DNA of 64,000 nt, from positions 6,801,501-6,865,500 of the forward strand of contig NZ_CP062229.1 of NCBI RefSeq assembly GCF_024707545.1, given 5' to 3'. The notes below the pieces were generated by a model, which was given only the letters and a program-made list of their open reading frames with translations, searched no databases and had not been told where the DNA came from. Made by a program: the position numbers and the translations under genes. Shown one piece after another: positions 17,597-26,678 of this stretch. How positions within the stretch are numbered: the first letter of the stretch is position 1; every line of letters begins with the position of its first letter. This stretch comes from Mesorhizobium onobrychidis (GTDB lineage Bacteria > Pseudomonadota > Alphaproteobacteria > Rhizobiales > Rhizobiaceae).

Positions 17597-18361
17597 ATCA
17601 GTAATCTCCAGTCCTTCAATTTTGCCGAGCTATCTCTTCGCTCTCCTGGCAAGTAACTCCAGCTCCGTCTACACGGCACTTAGCAAAATTCATGGCAATC
17701 AAGATGACAGCACCAACGAAGAGATTTTATATTAGTTTCAGTGGTTTAGCGAAAACGTCCAAGACGCCGGCCAAACAGGCTGTGTCGTGAAACCGCCAAA
17801 GCCGACAAAATTGTCGGATTTCGCCGAGCACGCTTTAGCGTGAACCACCTACGGCTTGCGCATAGAAACGCTCCCTTCGCGCTCCGGCCAAGTGCCTTAG
17901 GAGAGTCCTCGAACGGCCTTTATATTCCATTCGACGCAATCCTCTTCAGCCGGACATTGCGCCTCTAATTTGAAGTTCTGAACACGAGTAAGTCTGAACA
18001 CGTATGCCCGGCAGGAGACTGAGCTCGCTGCCGGGCCGGGTACGCCTTGGGAGGTGGCGTAAGTCAGAGACTCTCGCAGAGTGGGAACCACTCAGTCCGC
18101 GCATTTTGCGGAAAGCGTGCATGTACCGTGCCAAGACTAAAAGCATTTAAAAACACCGATAGTCAGCTTCCTTTACGTTGCGTACTCGACATTGTCGGCT
18201 ATCGGACAATAATGCCGAACGTGCCTCTCGGCATCGACCGACGCCTGAACCAGAGCGCACCCGCAAGGCCTTTCGCTGCGATGTCGACCGGGCGAACTGG
18301 AGGTGACCGGGTTCTAGCTCCAAACTGTTCGCCGGTTGACGCACAGGGCCGACTGTCACTT
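17597..18361. other. No gene recognised; one hairpin
   Basis: About 760 bases without a convincing gene lie between the exported-protein gene and the FseA-like gene. A hairpin with arms GCCCGGCA and TGCCGGGC lies at about 18006-18036 but has no T-tract. The stretch may include promoters for the minus-strand gene ending upstream. Confidence 0.4.
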
Positions 18362-19169
18362 TCAAGTGAGGAAATCTATGTACCCTCCATTCATGAGCGC
18401 ACGGCCACGAGAGACGGCGCGGCGAATGCGGTCGCGCAGATGATCGCGAGGATCCCTCCAGTCGGCATGGACGCGCCGTTGACCAACCAGAGCTTCGGCG
18501 AGATCGCGATGTGATGCCCCAGCAAGCGAGCCGTCGAGCGCACGAAGAACGAAGGTCAAACGGGGACCTCGCTTTTCCGGCGGAAACAAGCGGGCAGGCA
18601 GGTGCTGACCCAGACTTAGAGCATTGAGGCACTCGAGCGCCCTCAGGCGGTGCTTCGAAAGCATCGCGGGCCAGATCGCTTCCGTACGGAGGCAAACAGG
18701 GTGCAAGATATCCGCGCCATTGACGGCGAGCTGGAGCGTATGCTCCGCATTGCGAAGAAGAACATGCTGGCGCTTGTCGGGCGCCAGCAGGACCGTCGCA
18801 CGACATGGCAATGCCGAGAGCTCGAACGGCGACGTCACCGATGATGCGGACAGCTGTTCTGCAATGACTGGCAGCACATGGACGCACCAGAGCGGACACC
18901 AGAATACGACCGAATTTCGCCCATAAGTCTCGGCGAAACAGAACACCCCAGCGTGACAGCTCGCCGGCCGACGCGACCACGTCGAGAAAGGGTTGGTGAG
19001 ACCAGCTATTGGCCTGCTGGCGCGCAGCGACCAGATCACGCTGGAATGCTGGATTGCGGCGTAAGAACTCCCAGGCCCATTCGCGCGGCGTCAGACCAGT
19101 GGTGTAATCGTATGATCTTTCATCCCGCCAATCAGCCTCATCCGGGCCAGTCACGAGAACTGTAGCCAT
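18362..19169 (-). CDS. FseA-like DUF6499-DUF2285 excision activator, split over two frames
   Basis: Frame A from ATG 19169 encodes a DUF6499-type domain (DEADWRDERSYDYTTGLTPR, then EWAWEFLRRNPAFQRDL). From about 18937 the matching protein continues in the +1 frame as FAETYGRNSVVFWCPLW and a DUF2285 domain ending DHLRDRIRRAVSRGRALMNG then GYIDFL (stop at 18362). At the switch the codons are CTG TTT CGC, and slipping tRNA-Phe from TTT to TTC would put the ribosome in the second frame. In the Mesorhizobium R7A symbiosis ICE, FseA is made from two overlapping frames by +1 frameshifting and activates the excisionase gene. The arrangement here matches that design, but a plain indel cannot be excluded; frame A also stays open for another 260 codons. 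Confidence 0.6.
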
Positions 19170-19589
19170 GACTGTGCCCCCCTGCCCGCCCCCACTGACG
19201 CCGAAACGTCATGCCAATTGGCAAAGCACCGGCGCCGAAGGCACCAGAGACGGGTGGCGCCGTTTCGTCGAAGCGTGTGCCATTGGCACTGTTGAGGGCA
19301 GAAGACGCCCGCAGACAGCGAGCAGACCGTCGAAGCAACACAGCGACAGCCAGCGCCACCCGAGCACGCCAAGGGAGTCGGTTTGATAGCGGTGATCGGC
19401 TCTTGCGTCGCGTTCCAGACGTTCCTTGAAGGCGCATTAGCGTGGCGGTGGATTGCACGTTGGTTGTGGGCAGGCTGTCGTAGCGCGAGCGCTATAATCT
19501 CAGTCATCATAGGTCTCCTGGGGCAAATTTCCGCCATTGGAGGCCAAGCTTCACGCGATGGCAGCCTGTATAGTTGTACAGGTTAAGCC
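19170..19589. other. Spacer between FseA-like gene and traR remnant
   Basis: No recognised gene. Part of it (about 19505-19590) resembles 25365-25445, the stretch just downstream of the intact traR, including the CCATTGGA segment and a short TAGTTGTACAGG/CAGTTGCACAGG motif, which supports duplication of the whole traR-DUF2285 module. It probably contains the promoter of the FseA-like gene. Confidence 0.4.
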
Positions 19590-19830
19590 GACTGATCAGT
19601 GGACCACAAACGACCGGCGAGGCGCGCAATCGCTTCTTGGATTGGTGCTCACGGCGGCTGTTTGCGAGCGGCATGGAGATGGAGCGCGGTCGGGCTCCGC
19701 CTGTCGCTGCGGCAGCCGATTTCTCCAGGCAGACTTGCCACGCACTGCCCATTGTTTGCGGGCATCCCAAAGCGCGGCGTCAGCAAGACATCGCCGACCA
19801 TTGGCGGTCTCGCATAGATAGTACTCCGAG
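19590..19830 (-). pseudogene. traR: traR C-terminal remnant
   Basis: On the minus strand, fragments in shifting frames follow the DNA-binding end of the intact TraR at 25450-26172. DVLLTPR corresponds to GVLLTPREYECL, GEIGC to WEIGCILGITQR, and QEAIARLAGR to RQAIARLARSD. The N-terminal ligand-binding part could not be recognised upstream. It stands in the same position relative to the DUF2285 gene as in the second module. Non-functional. Confidence 0.6.
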
Positions 19831-20524
19831 CCGGAGCTTCCCCTGTCTCCAGACCCTCGTACCTTGCATATTGAACCGACCGCTCGCCAGCAGCTGAATG
19901 CCCTAGCGACCACTGCCATGTGTTCGCCCGAATGCAGCTTGCTCGCGTGATCGACAGACTTCAGGAACACGATCAAGGGGACGAGCAGCGAAGATTGCTT
20001 GCAGGGCCTGGGCGATATCAGGCTGGCCAAGCGGTGCCCCATTCCTTTTCCTCGGGGTCCGCTTCTTTCCAGCTGGCGGCCAATACACAGGCGCGGCCAG
20101 CTTGATCGCTCATCGCGTTGATCGCCTCATGGTGTCTGCCATTGAATCCGTGTGCGTGAAGCGTTCCAGCGCGATGATGTTGGGGGGCAACAGGTTCACC
20201 GGTGAGCTTCACTGCTCAAGTTCTGCACGGTGTCACAGACTCGTCCGGGAGGTCGATCCTGTGATTACGAGGTGCGTCGTTGTCGGATTCTCGACGATGT
20301 CGGACATGTGACACAACGCTATCACAAGCGATCGCGTTGTTCCGAAACGATTTTCCAGTTGGCACGACAGATGCAGTCCTATGCGCAAAAGCACTGCGAC
20401 GCCCCACTGACTGAGAAGAACCTACCTGAATGATTTCACTTTTCGAACATGCGGTGACCGCAAACACTGAGCTTTCCCGAGCAGATGGAAGCCATTGCGC
20501 TTTCATTCCTCTGGTTGTCCGGAC
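19831..20524. other. No gene recognised
   Basis: About 690 bases between the traR remnant and the prolyl oligopeptidase gene. Frames on both strands lack recognisable domains. It should contain the promoter of the peptidase gene near its right end. Confidence 0.4.
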
Positions 20525-22615
20525 ATGAGCGAATTCGATTTCCGTCCAACGCTGGATGCACCCGACGATGACCCTCATCTTTGGCTTGAAGATGTAGAAG
20601 GCGAACGGGCACTTGCGTGGACCGCCAGCCAGTCGGCAAAGACCCTGAAGCACTTCGCGGGAACGCAGTTCGAGCGCGACCGGGCGGCGCTTACAGTGAT
20701 GTTCGACCGTTTCGACAGGATTCCCCTGGTCACGCGCTGCGGTCAGTACCTCTATAATTTCTGGCGAGATGCCGGAAACCCGCGCGGACAGTGGCGCCGG
20801 ACCACCTTTGCCGCCTACATGAGGGCGGATCCTCAATGGGAGCTACTGCTCGATCTGGACGCCCTCGCGGCTAGCGACGGAGAAGACTGGGTGTGGGGCA
20901 GCGCATCGATCGAGCCGGAGACGCGCGAAAGAGCCGTCTTGCGCCTGTCGCGCGGCGGCAGCGACGCGGTCGTGCATCGCGAATTCGACCTGAGGTCTTT
21001 GAGCATTGTCGCCGAAGGTTTCAATCTCCCGGAGGCTAAGGGCGGGATAAATTGGCTCGACCCTGACACGCTTCTGCTTTCAAGTGCGCTTGGTAATGGC
21101 ATGGCCACCCGCTCCGGCTTCGCGCGTACCGTGCGGTTGTGGAAGCGTGGTGCGGATCCCCTCACCGCGCCGGCAATCTTCGAGACCGGTTGTTCCGAGT
21201 CCCTAGGCGTGTCTGGTTATCTGGACCGCACCGCCGAAAACGAGCGCCTTTGGTTCATCGAGGGTCCGGGCTTGTTCAAGGCGATAGGACGAATCGGCGA
21301 CCGCAGTGGGCCGAAGCTTGAGATCAACCTTCCTCGGGACACCAGGTGGAATGTCTTCGGCGATTGGCTGGCGGTAAAGCCGCGCAAGCCCTGGACAGTG
21401 GGAGGGACGACCCATGCCGCCGACGCGCTGATCGGCATCTCGCTTTCCTCTTTCATCGCTGGCGAACGCCGTTTTAGCACCCTGTTTGAACCGGACGAGA
21501 GGCGCTGTCTGCAGTCATTCTTCTGGAATGACGGGAAGCTCATTGTCGCCTACCTCGCGAACCTCGCCCCGCGTTTCGAGGTGTTCACCCCGGGTCGGCA
21601 TGAATGGACGCGCCGAGCCCTGGACACGGTGCCCGCGCAAGGGACTGTCCACCTCTGGTCACTCGACGAGGAAGATCACGAGACCAATGGAGAGGTCCTC
21701 GTTTCGGCTCAGGACCCGATCACACCGTCGCAACTGCTCCTACTCGATCTCAATGATGCGCCGCCTCTCGGTGCTCCAGTGATCCTGAAGCGCAACCCGG
21801 AGAATTTCGACGCAACCGGTCTAGTGGTCACACGCCACGAGGCAGTCTCGATCGATGGTGAGATGATCCCCTATACGCAGGTCGGTCCGGCGAACGGCAA
21901 TCGAGATGCCCCGGTTCACCTTTCCGGCTACGGCGGGTTCGGCGTATCGCTCCTGCCCTCCTACAGCTCCTCGCTCGGCAAGCTGTGGCTCGAGCGCGGG
22001 GGCACTTGTGTGGTGGCGCACATCCGTGGGGGCGGCGAGTTCGGCAGCCGCTGGCACGATGCCGGACGGAGGGAGGGCAAGCGTCTTTCCCATGACGATT
22101 TCGCCGCCGTAGCAGCCGACCTCGTGCGAAGGGGCATCACACTGCCGAGGCGGATTGCCGCCGAGGGCGGCTCGAATGGCGGCCTGCTGATCGCCAACAT
22201 GCTTACCCGCTATCCCGAGCATTTCGGCGCTCTGTTCTGCACAGTTCCGCTTATCGACATGCGCCGCTACACCAAGCTCTTCGGCGTGAGCGGGATTGAC
22301 GAATATGGCGATCCCGACAAGCCGGAGGATTGGACTTTCCTGAGGGAAATCTCCGCCTATCACGCCGCGACGCCGGGACAGCCCTATCCGCCGATCCTGC
22401 TCGCCACCACGAAGCGGGACGACCGCGTTCACCCGGGCCACGCGCGCAAGATGGCCGCAAAGCTGCAGGCCCTTGGCTATCCCGCTTACTTCTACGAGCC
22501 CAGCGCGGGCGGGCACAGCTACGGCAAGGACAATCGCGAGCGGGCCGCATTCATTGCCTTGGGCATCAATTTCCTTCGCAGTGCCATCGGTTGGCAACAC
22601 GATGGCGTTCGATAA
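20525..22615 (+). CDS. Prolyl oligopeptidase family serine peptidase (S9)
   Basis: The start at ATG 20525 gives 696 residues, the family's usual length. The N-terminal region (DDPHLWLEDVEGERALAWT) is the classical S9A entry, followed by a beta-propeller of about 350 residues. The C-terminal hydrolase domain has GGSNGG with Ser at about 550, RDDRVHPGHARK with the catalytic Asp at 632-633, and AGGHSYG with His at 664; the triad is complete. There is no signal peptide, so it is probably cytoplasmic and cleaves short proline-containing peptides. It stands alone between the two TraR/DUF2285 modules and appears intact in otherwise decayed surroundings. Confidence 0.93.
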   Translation: MSEFDFRPTLDAPDDDPHLWLEDVEGERALAWTASQSAKTLKHFAGTQFERDRAALTVMFDRFDRIPLVTRCGQYLYNFWRDAGNPRGQWRRTTFAAYMRADPQWELLLDLDALAASDGEDWVWGSASIEPETRERAVLRLSRGGSDAVVHREFDLRSLSIVAEGFNLPEAKGGINWLDPDTLLLSSALGNGMATRSGFARTVRLWKRGADPLTAPAIFETGCSESLGVSGYLDRTAENERLWFIEGPGLFKAIGRIGDRSGPKLEINLPRDTRWNVFGDWLAVKPRKPWTVGGTTHAADALIGISLSSFIAGERRFSTLFEPDERRCLQSFFWNDGKLIVAYLANLAPRFEVFTPGRHEWTRRALDTVPAQGTVHLWSLDEEDHETNGEVLVSAQDPITPSQLLLLDLNDAPPLGAPVILKRNPENFDATGLVVTRHEAVSIDGEMIPYTQVGPANGNRDAPVHLSGYGGFGVSLLPSYSSSLGKLWLERGGTCVVAHIRGGGEFGSRWHDAGRREGKRLSHDDFAAVAADLVRRGITLPRRIAAEGGSNGGLLIANMLTRYPEHFGALFCTVPLIDMRRYTKLFGVSGIDEYGDPDKPEDWTFLREISAYHAATPGQPYPPILLATTKRDDRVHPGHARKMAAKLQALGYPAYFYEPSAGGHSYGKDNRERAAFIALGINFLRSAIGWQHDGVR

Positions 22616-22792
22616 GTGCGCCAAACAAGGCAACGTTTCAAAAAACTAGCACAGGTCCGTGGTGCGCGAACGCGCAGATAACGACGGCACAGTCTCGTGC
22701 AAAGTGAGCATGAGATTCCTTCAACACAAATTGATCAAAGGAGATTCTTAGTAGTGCAGTGCGCCATTTCTGAAGAAAAAGGAGAGAATATC

Positions 22793-23509
22793 ATGGCCAG
22801 AACGCGAGTGGGCGTGGTCCAGGGAATAGCAGCCGCCGTCATCCTCATGGTGATAGGTCCGCAAGCCGCCGCGGCGGACCTTGCGCAGGCCGCGAGCGTC
22901 CCGGAAGTAGGAGTCTTGGCCTTGGACGTAGGGGACTGGGCCTCGGAATGGCCAAGCCCTTGGCAGATCCGCCTCCGTGGGTTGGGGGTCATCACCCAGG
23001 ATTCGGGCTACGTCAACCGTTCAATCGGCTCCGGTCTTTCCTATTCGAACACCGTGACGCCCGAACTCGATATCTCGTATTTCTTCACGGACAACGTCGC
23101 TGCCGAGCTTATCCTCGGTACCACTTATGCCAACATCACAGGCCAAGGCTCGATCGGCGGGCTAGGGAATATCGGCAAGGTTTGGCTGCTGCCGCCGACA
23201 CTGACATTGCAGTATCATTTTACCGATTTCGGCGCCTTCAAGCCCTATGTCGGCGCCGGCGTGAACTATACGATCTTCTTTAACCAGGATGCCGGCAGCG
23301 CCGATGATCTCAAGGTTAAGAACACGTTCGGTACCGCACTGCAGGTCGGGTTCGACTACATGGTGGACGAGCACTGGGGCGTCAACTTCGACGTGAAGAA
23401 GCTTTTCCTGAGGCCAGACTTCGACGTCACCGTGCGCGGCGCCAAGCTGACGGGCAGGGCGGAGCTCGATCCCTGGCTGATAGGCGCGGGTGTCACCTAC
23501 CGTTTCTGA
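22793..23509 (+). CDS. ompW: OmpW family outer-membrane protein
   Basis: The start at ATG 22793 follows AAAAGGAGAG. The 238-residue precursor has a signal peptide (GIAAAVILMVIGPQAAAA). The mature protein shows the OmpW pattern: WQIRLRGLGVITQDSG, then VTPELDISYFFTDNVAAELI, FGAFKPYVGAGVNYTIFF, VGFDYMVDEHWGVNFDVKKL, ending in VTYRF with the terminal Phe of beta-barrels. OmpW proteins form eight-stranded barrels with a hydrophobic channel. The gene is followed by a good intrinsic terminator, so it is probably monocistronic. Confidence 0.92.
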   Translation: MARTRVGVVQGIAAAVILMVIGPQAAAADLAQAASVPEVGVLALDVGDWASEWPSPWQIRLRGLGVITQDSGYVNRSIGSGLSYSNTVTPELDISYFFTDNVAAELILGTTYANITGQGSIGGLGNIGKVWLLPPTLTLQYHFTDFGAFKPYVGAGVNYTIFFNQDAGSADDLKVKNTFGTALQVGFDYMVDEHWGVNFDVKKLFLRPDFDVTVRGAKLTGRAELDPWLIGAGVTYRF

Positions 23510-23551
23510 CACGGAAGGCGAAGGCGGCTTACTCAAAGCCCGAGTCAAATG

Positions 23552-23575
23552 AAGGGCGCCTCGTGCGCCCTTTTC
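23552..23575 (+). terminator. Intrinsic terminator after ompW
   Basis: Arms AAGGGCGC and GCGCCCTT with a five-base loop are followed by TTC TT. It lies 43 bases after the ompW stop codon. Confidence 0.8.
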
Positions 23576-23786
23576 TTACGGTCGCCCCTGCACGGGTACG
23601 CTTAAAGAAGCCGCCGTCGAGAGAGCAGCCGCCCTCTTCAAGCCACCAGGAAGCGCACCCTTGGTGAAACGCGGCCTCGGCCTCGACCTGAAATGGAAGT
23701 GCTTCGACGTGCCTTGGAACAGGATGGCTTGGATTGCTGATGGAATGCTGCGGCCAGACTGTTTGCCGGCATCGGTCTCCTGGACG

Positions 23787-24067
23787 TCATCTAAGCTTAT
23801 TCGCCCCGCCAAGGCCAGCACGGAGCTCCTCGACGCCAACAAAGTTGCCGTGTTGAGCCATGCTGCGACAGCTGCTGGCTCTTTTACTGGAGCACCGGTA
23901 GATGGCGCCCCTGAAGCATTCCTCGGCAGGCCAGGGCTTACCTTTGCCCTGCTCCATGGCTTGACCCACGGAACGGTGCCGGACTCCAGCTCGGCAATGA
24001 TGCGGTGCGGGAACTCCTGATAGAGCCTGTCGCCCTCGCCTATCTCTCCGCTAGCCGTTCGCTGTCT
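23787..24067 (-). pseudogene. ArdC-type antirestriction protein, N-terminal remnant
   Basis: On the minus strand RLYQEFPHRIIAELESGTVP and WVKPWSRAKVSPGLPRNASG match the start of ArdC-like antirestriction proteins, whose N-terminal domain binds single-stranded DNA. A frameshift near 23950 and loss of the metallopeptidase-like part leave only a fragment. ArdC genes are typical passengers of ICEs and plasmids, in line with the qse/tra genes that follow. Confidence 0.65.
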
Positions 24068-24416
24068 CGCATGCATCGTTTGTCCTGCGCTCGCCAATCG
24101 CGACTTTCCCTGGAAGCGGGGGTGGGCGGCGAGTTGCGACCGGAAGGGCCGCCGTCCAGGCGGACCGCATCCGAAGGACCGAAACGAAGAGAAGGACCCG
24201 AAGCGAGAGCGAAGGGTTGCGGGGCGCCGCGGCGGACCTACAACCGGGCGCCGCCCACCTTAGCACTGCTGGGAAAGGCCCAACAGAGAAGAATTGCGAG
24301 GGCCTGACGACCCGCGCCAGGGGCCAAGCCAAATGGGCGAGACGCCGCACATGCCGAAGAAAAGCGGGCTCGATCTGCGAGCGGCAGGTGCGCTCCGCGA
24401 GGCGCGCGGTCGCCCG

Positions 24417-24650
24417 CTACGTTCGCAAGCTGGACAGAATCTCGCACGGATCAGCGTCAAGAACCGCAGTTACGTCGAGAAACTCAATGACATCGAGACG
24501 CCGCTCTCCACCCTCATACTTGGCCACGAAGGATTGCGGCCGGCCAAGTTTCTCAGCTACCTGCGCCTGGGTCAGGCCTTTGGCCTTGCGCAGCGATATC
24601 AGTTGGGCCAGAAACCGCTGGTGGCGGGGAGATCGAAGAGATTTGGGCAT
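24417..24650 (-). CDS. qseC: XRE-family repressor, QseC-like
   Basis: A 77-residue protein that is almost entirely one helix-turn-helix domain (FLAQLISLRKAKGLTQAQVA, then EKLGRPQSFVAKYEGGERRL). The size and architecture resemble restriction-modification C proteins. In Mesorhizobium symbiosis ICEs, QseC is such a protein, divergent from qseM, and represses it through operators in the shared spacer. Here the neighbour at 24767 on the opposite strand is QseM-like and the 116-base spacer holds a perfect palindrome, so the layout matches. The gene name rests on this context and not on a sequence comparison. Confidence 0.75.
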   Translation of the reverse strand: MPKSLRSPRHQRFLAQLISLRKAKGLTQAQVAEKLGRPQSFVAKYEGGERRLDVIEFLDVTAVLDADPCEILSSLRT

Positions 24651-24704
24651 GCAGGCGAACCGGTCAGGTACAGACCGGCTCAGCGACTAATTCCGGTTCC
24701 GGAT

Positions 24705-24721
24705 TATCCCATTTTGGGATA
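24705..24721. promoter_or_regulatory. Operator palindrome between qseC-like and qseM-like genes
   Basis: Arms TATCCCA and TGGGATA with a 3-base T centre lie in the divergent spacer. The position between an XRE-family regulator and its partner gene suggests it is the QseC-type operator controlling both promoters. Confidence 0.6.
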
Positions 24722-24766
24722 TGCTGCGTTGGATCCAGCGCTCAACATGCGAGGTTCGGGGCAGAC

Positions 24767-25048
24767 ATGAATCGATCAACGGGAACCGACGGGGCTCAAA
24801 GCTCAACACTGCGCGACGAAGTCCCCTGGTCGGAGAGCCTCACGAGCTATGACAGGCAGCATTTCAAGATCTATCTGAGGATTCTCGACGCCTGCGCCGA
24901 CAATGCCAGCATAGAAGAGATGGCAGATCTCATTCTCGGCATTGACCCGGCTCTTGAACCGGTGCGAGCTCGCCAGGCTGTGCGCAGCCATATCGACCGG
25001 GCGAATTGGATAGTGACAACCGGCTACAAGGAACTGTTCGCCGGCTGA
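24767..25048 (+). CDS. qseM: QseM-like antiactivator (DUF2285-type)
   Basis: This 93-residue protein has the central sequence DRQHFKIYLRILDACADNAS and the end VRSHIDRANWIVTTGYKELF. These resemble the small DUF2285-related proteins of rhizobial ICEs. In R7A, QseM binds and inactivates TraR and FseA, which keeps ICE transfer off in most cells. Divergent pairing with a QseC-like repressor, a palindromic operator in between, and traR and DUF2285 sequences immediately to the right all support the assignment. It appears intact although the neighbouring DUF2285 gene is decayed. Confidence 0.72.
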   Translation: MNRSTGTDGAQSSTLRDEVPWSESLTSYDRQHFKIYLRILDACADNASIEEMADLILGIDPALEPVRARQAVRSHIDRANWIVTTGYKELFAG

Positions 25049-25074
25049 CGCGCCGCGCGGCTGGCACTTTTTCA

Positions 25075-25345
25075 GGCAAGGAACTCACGATAACCCGATG
25101 AGCGCACGGCCGCGAGAGACGCGTGGCGGATGCGGTCGCGGAGGTGATCGAGAGGATCCGTCCAGTCGGCGTGGACGTGGCCTTCCCCTTCAGCACCTCA
25201 GCGATCTCGCGATGTGACGCTCCCCAGCGAGCGATCCGTCGAGAGCCCGAACGCAGTTCACTCTGAGGCCGCGTTTTTTCTGGCGGAAAAAGGGCGGCAA
25301 GCACGCGTTAAACATAAAGGACATTGAGGCACTCGAACGCCGACA
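25075..25345 (-). pseudogene. DUF2285 (FseA C-terminal-like) remnant
   Basis: Minus-strand fragments in at least two frames (LAALFPPEKTRP, RALDGSLAGERH, GASHREIAEVLKGKA) correspond to ARLFPPEKRGPRL, RALDGSLAGASHRDL and AEALVGQRR of the FseA-like gene at 18362-19169. The N-terminal DUF6499 half is absent. It follows traR in the same order as in the first module, which shows a duplicated arrangement of which this copy is the more damaged for DUF2285 and the less damaged for traR. Confidence 0.62.
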
Positions 25346-25449
25346 GGGATGATTTCGTGCGATGCCTCCTCGCGGGGAAATTCCCGGCCATTGGATGCGA
25401 ACATCCGCGCCAGGGCAGCCCGTGCAGTTGCACAGGCGAAGCCAACTTG

Positions 25450-26172
25450 TTAGTGAACCGAAAAATCCGAACGCGCGAGGCGCGCAATTGCTTGCCTGGT
25501 GGTCGTCACCCCAAGCTTCCGGCGAGCGTTGCCCAAATGAAAGGCGGCCGTGCGCTGCGTGATCCCCAGGATGCAGCCGATCTCCCAATCGGACTTGCCT
25601 CGTGCAGCCCACTGGAGGCACTCGTATTCGCGCGGCGTCAGCAAGACACCGTCGATCATTCTATTGGCGGTCAGTTTGCGGCGAACGAACACATGAAAAC
25701 AAGTCGCGATATACGAGAGACCTTCTTCATAGCGCTCTGCCGCGCGGAAAAATGCAGGAACAGGCTTTTCACCGGCAAATGTCATAGCCGCGAAATTGCC
25801 TCGGCCATCGATAATCGGAAATGTCACGCCGCAGCAGATGCCAAACTGCGCCGCTTCTTCGAACACCTGAGCCCCTGAAGCCCCTTCCGCACCGCTCAGG
25901 TCGGATCCCCATTGAAATGTGCATCCGCCACCGCGTGCACGCACAATGACGGGGTCGACACTCTGATACCGGTTCGCGAGATAGTGTGCTGTCCAAGGCG
26001 CCGGATAATTTGAGATCAGCGTGGGCTTGCCATTAGGACGGGGTGGCAACGAGAGGTAGGCAAAAGCGAGCAGATCGAATCCAGAGGCGACATCGGCCAT
26101 AGCGCTGCGGAGATCAGCCTCATCGATGCTCTCTGAAAGCCGTTCCAAAAATCTCTCGAAGATAGCTCGCAC
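25450..26172 (-). CDS. traR: TraR-like LuxR-family quorum-sensing activator
   Basis: 240 residues. The N-terminal 165 residues form an autoinducer-binding domain (YLSLPPRPNGKPTLISNYPA, WTAHYLANRYQSVDPVIVRA, then GVTFPIIDGRGNFAAMTF, with the W-Y-D-P pattern of AHL binders). The C-terminal LuxR helix-turn-helix runs LLTPREYECLQWAARGKSDW to RKLGVTTTRQAIARLA. The protein appears intact. In Mesorhizobium ICEs TraR with AHL turns on excision and transfer genes. The DUF2285 remnant downstream, the qseM/qseC pair and the ArdC remnant place this in an ICE control region. No traI synthase gene is visible in the window. Confidence 0.85.
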   Translation of the reverse strand: MRAIFERFLERLSESIDEADLRSAMADVASGFDLLAFAYLSLPPRPNGKPTLISNYPAPWTAHYLANRYQSVDPVIVRARGGGCTFQWGSDLSGAEGASGAQVFEEAAQFGICCGVTFPIIDGRGNFAAMTFAGEKPVPAFFRAAERYEEGLSYIATCFHVFVRRKLTANRMIDGVLLTPREYECLQWAARGKSDWEIGCILGITQRTAAFHLGNARRKLGVTTTRQAIARLARSDFSVH

Positions 26173-26678
26173 GTGTCTAGGCCCTACCTTGAACTCACCC
26201 CCGATCCACAGGCAGCGAATCGCTGCAACGGCGCGTACCGCCGGGCAGACAGCGGGTAGACTAGCGGCCTAACTCGCCGCGAATGCAGCACGTCATAAAA
26301 GCAGACCCAACGCCGCGAAGTCGGCACCAGGTCGCGCTAACCTTTTGCCCGCTCGAACAAAGACGCATCGAGGCATTGCAAGCAGCGCAATGCCGGCGGA
26401 TGACTTCCTCTCCGTGACGAAATGAATATCCACCTGCGGGCGAGGAGGTGCGCTGCCGGGGCCTGCCGCACATGGACTGCAGATTGTTTTGCAATGGATT
26501 GATGTCGTTGCCCGTGCCGGTAGCTGCTCAAATTTCTCGAGCAATCGGGCGATCGCGCCCGATGTGAGTCTGATCCCGATAATCTGGCCACGACGACACT
26601 GCCGCAGATCGTTGTGCGTGAGATTCATTTTACCCTCATTCTGCTGTCCGGATTAAGACAGTCAGAATTTGATCTTCG
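26173..26678. other. No confident gene; possible small minus-strand remnant
   Basis: Between traR and the JAB gene a minus-strand frame from 26628 begins LTHNDLRQCRRGQIIGIRLT and SGAIARLLEKF, which reads like protein. It soon becomes low quality (GPGSAPPRPQVD) and shows no family. It may be a truncated gene. Confidence 0.3.

Noticed and set aside
19151..19537. Possible gene between the traR remnant and the FseA-like gene
   Set aside because: Several overlapping minus-strand frames are open, but none has a recognisable domain and the composition changes along each. Treated as decayed or spacer DNA.
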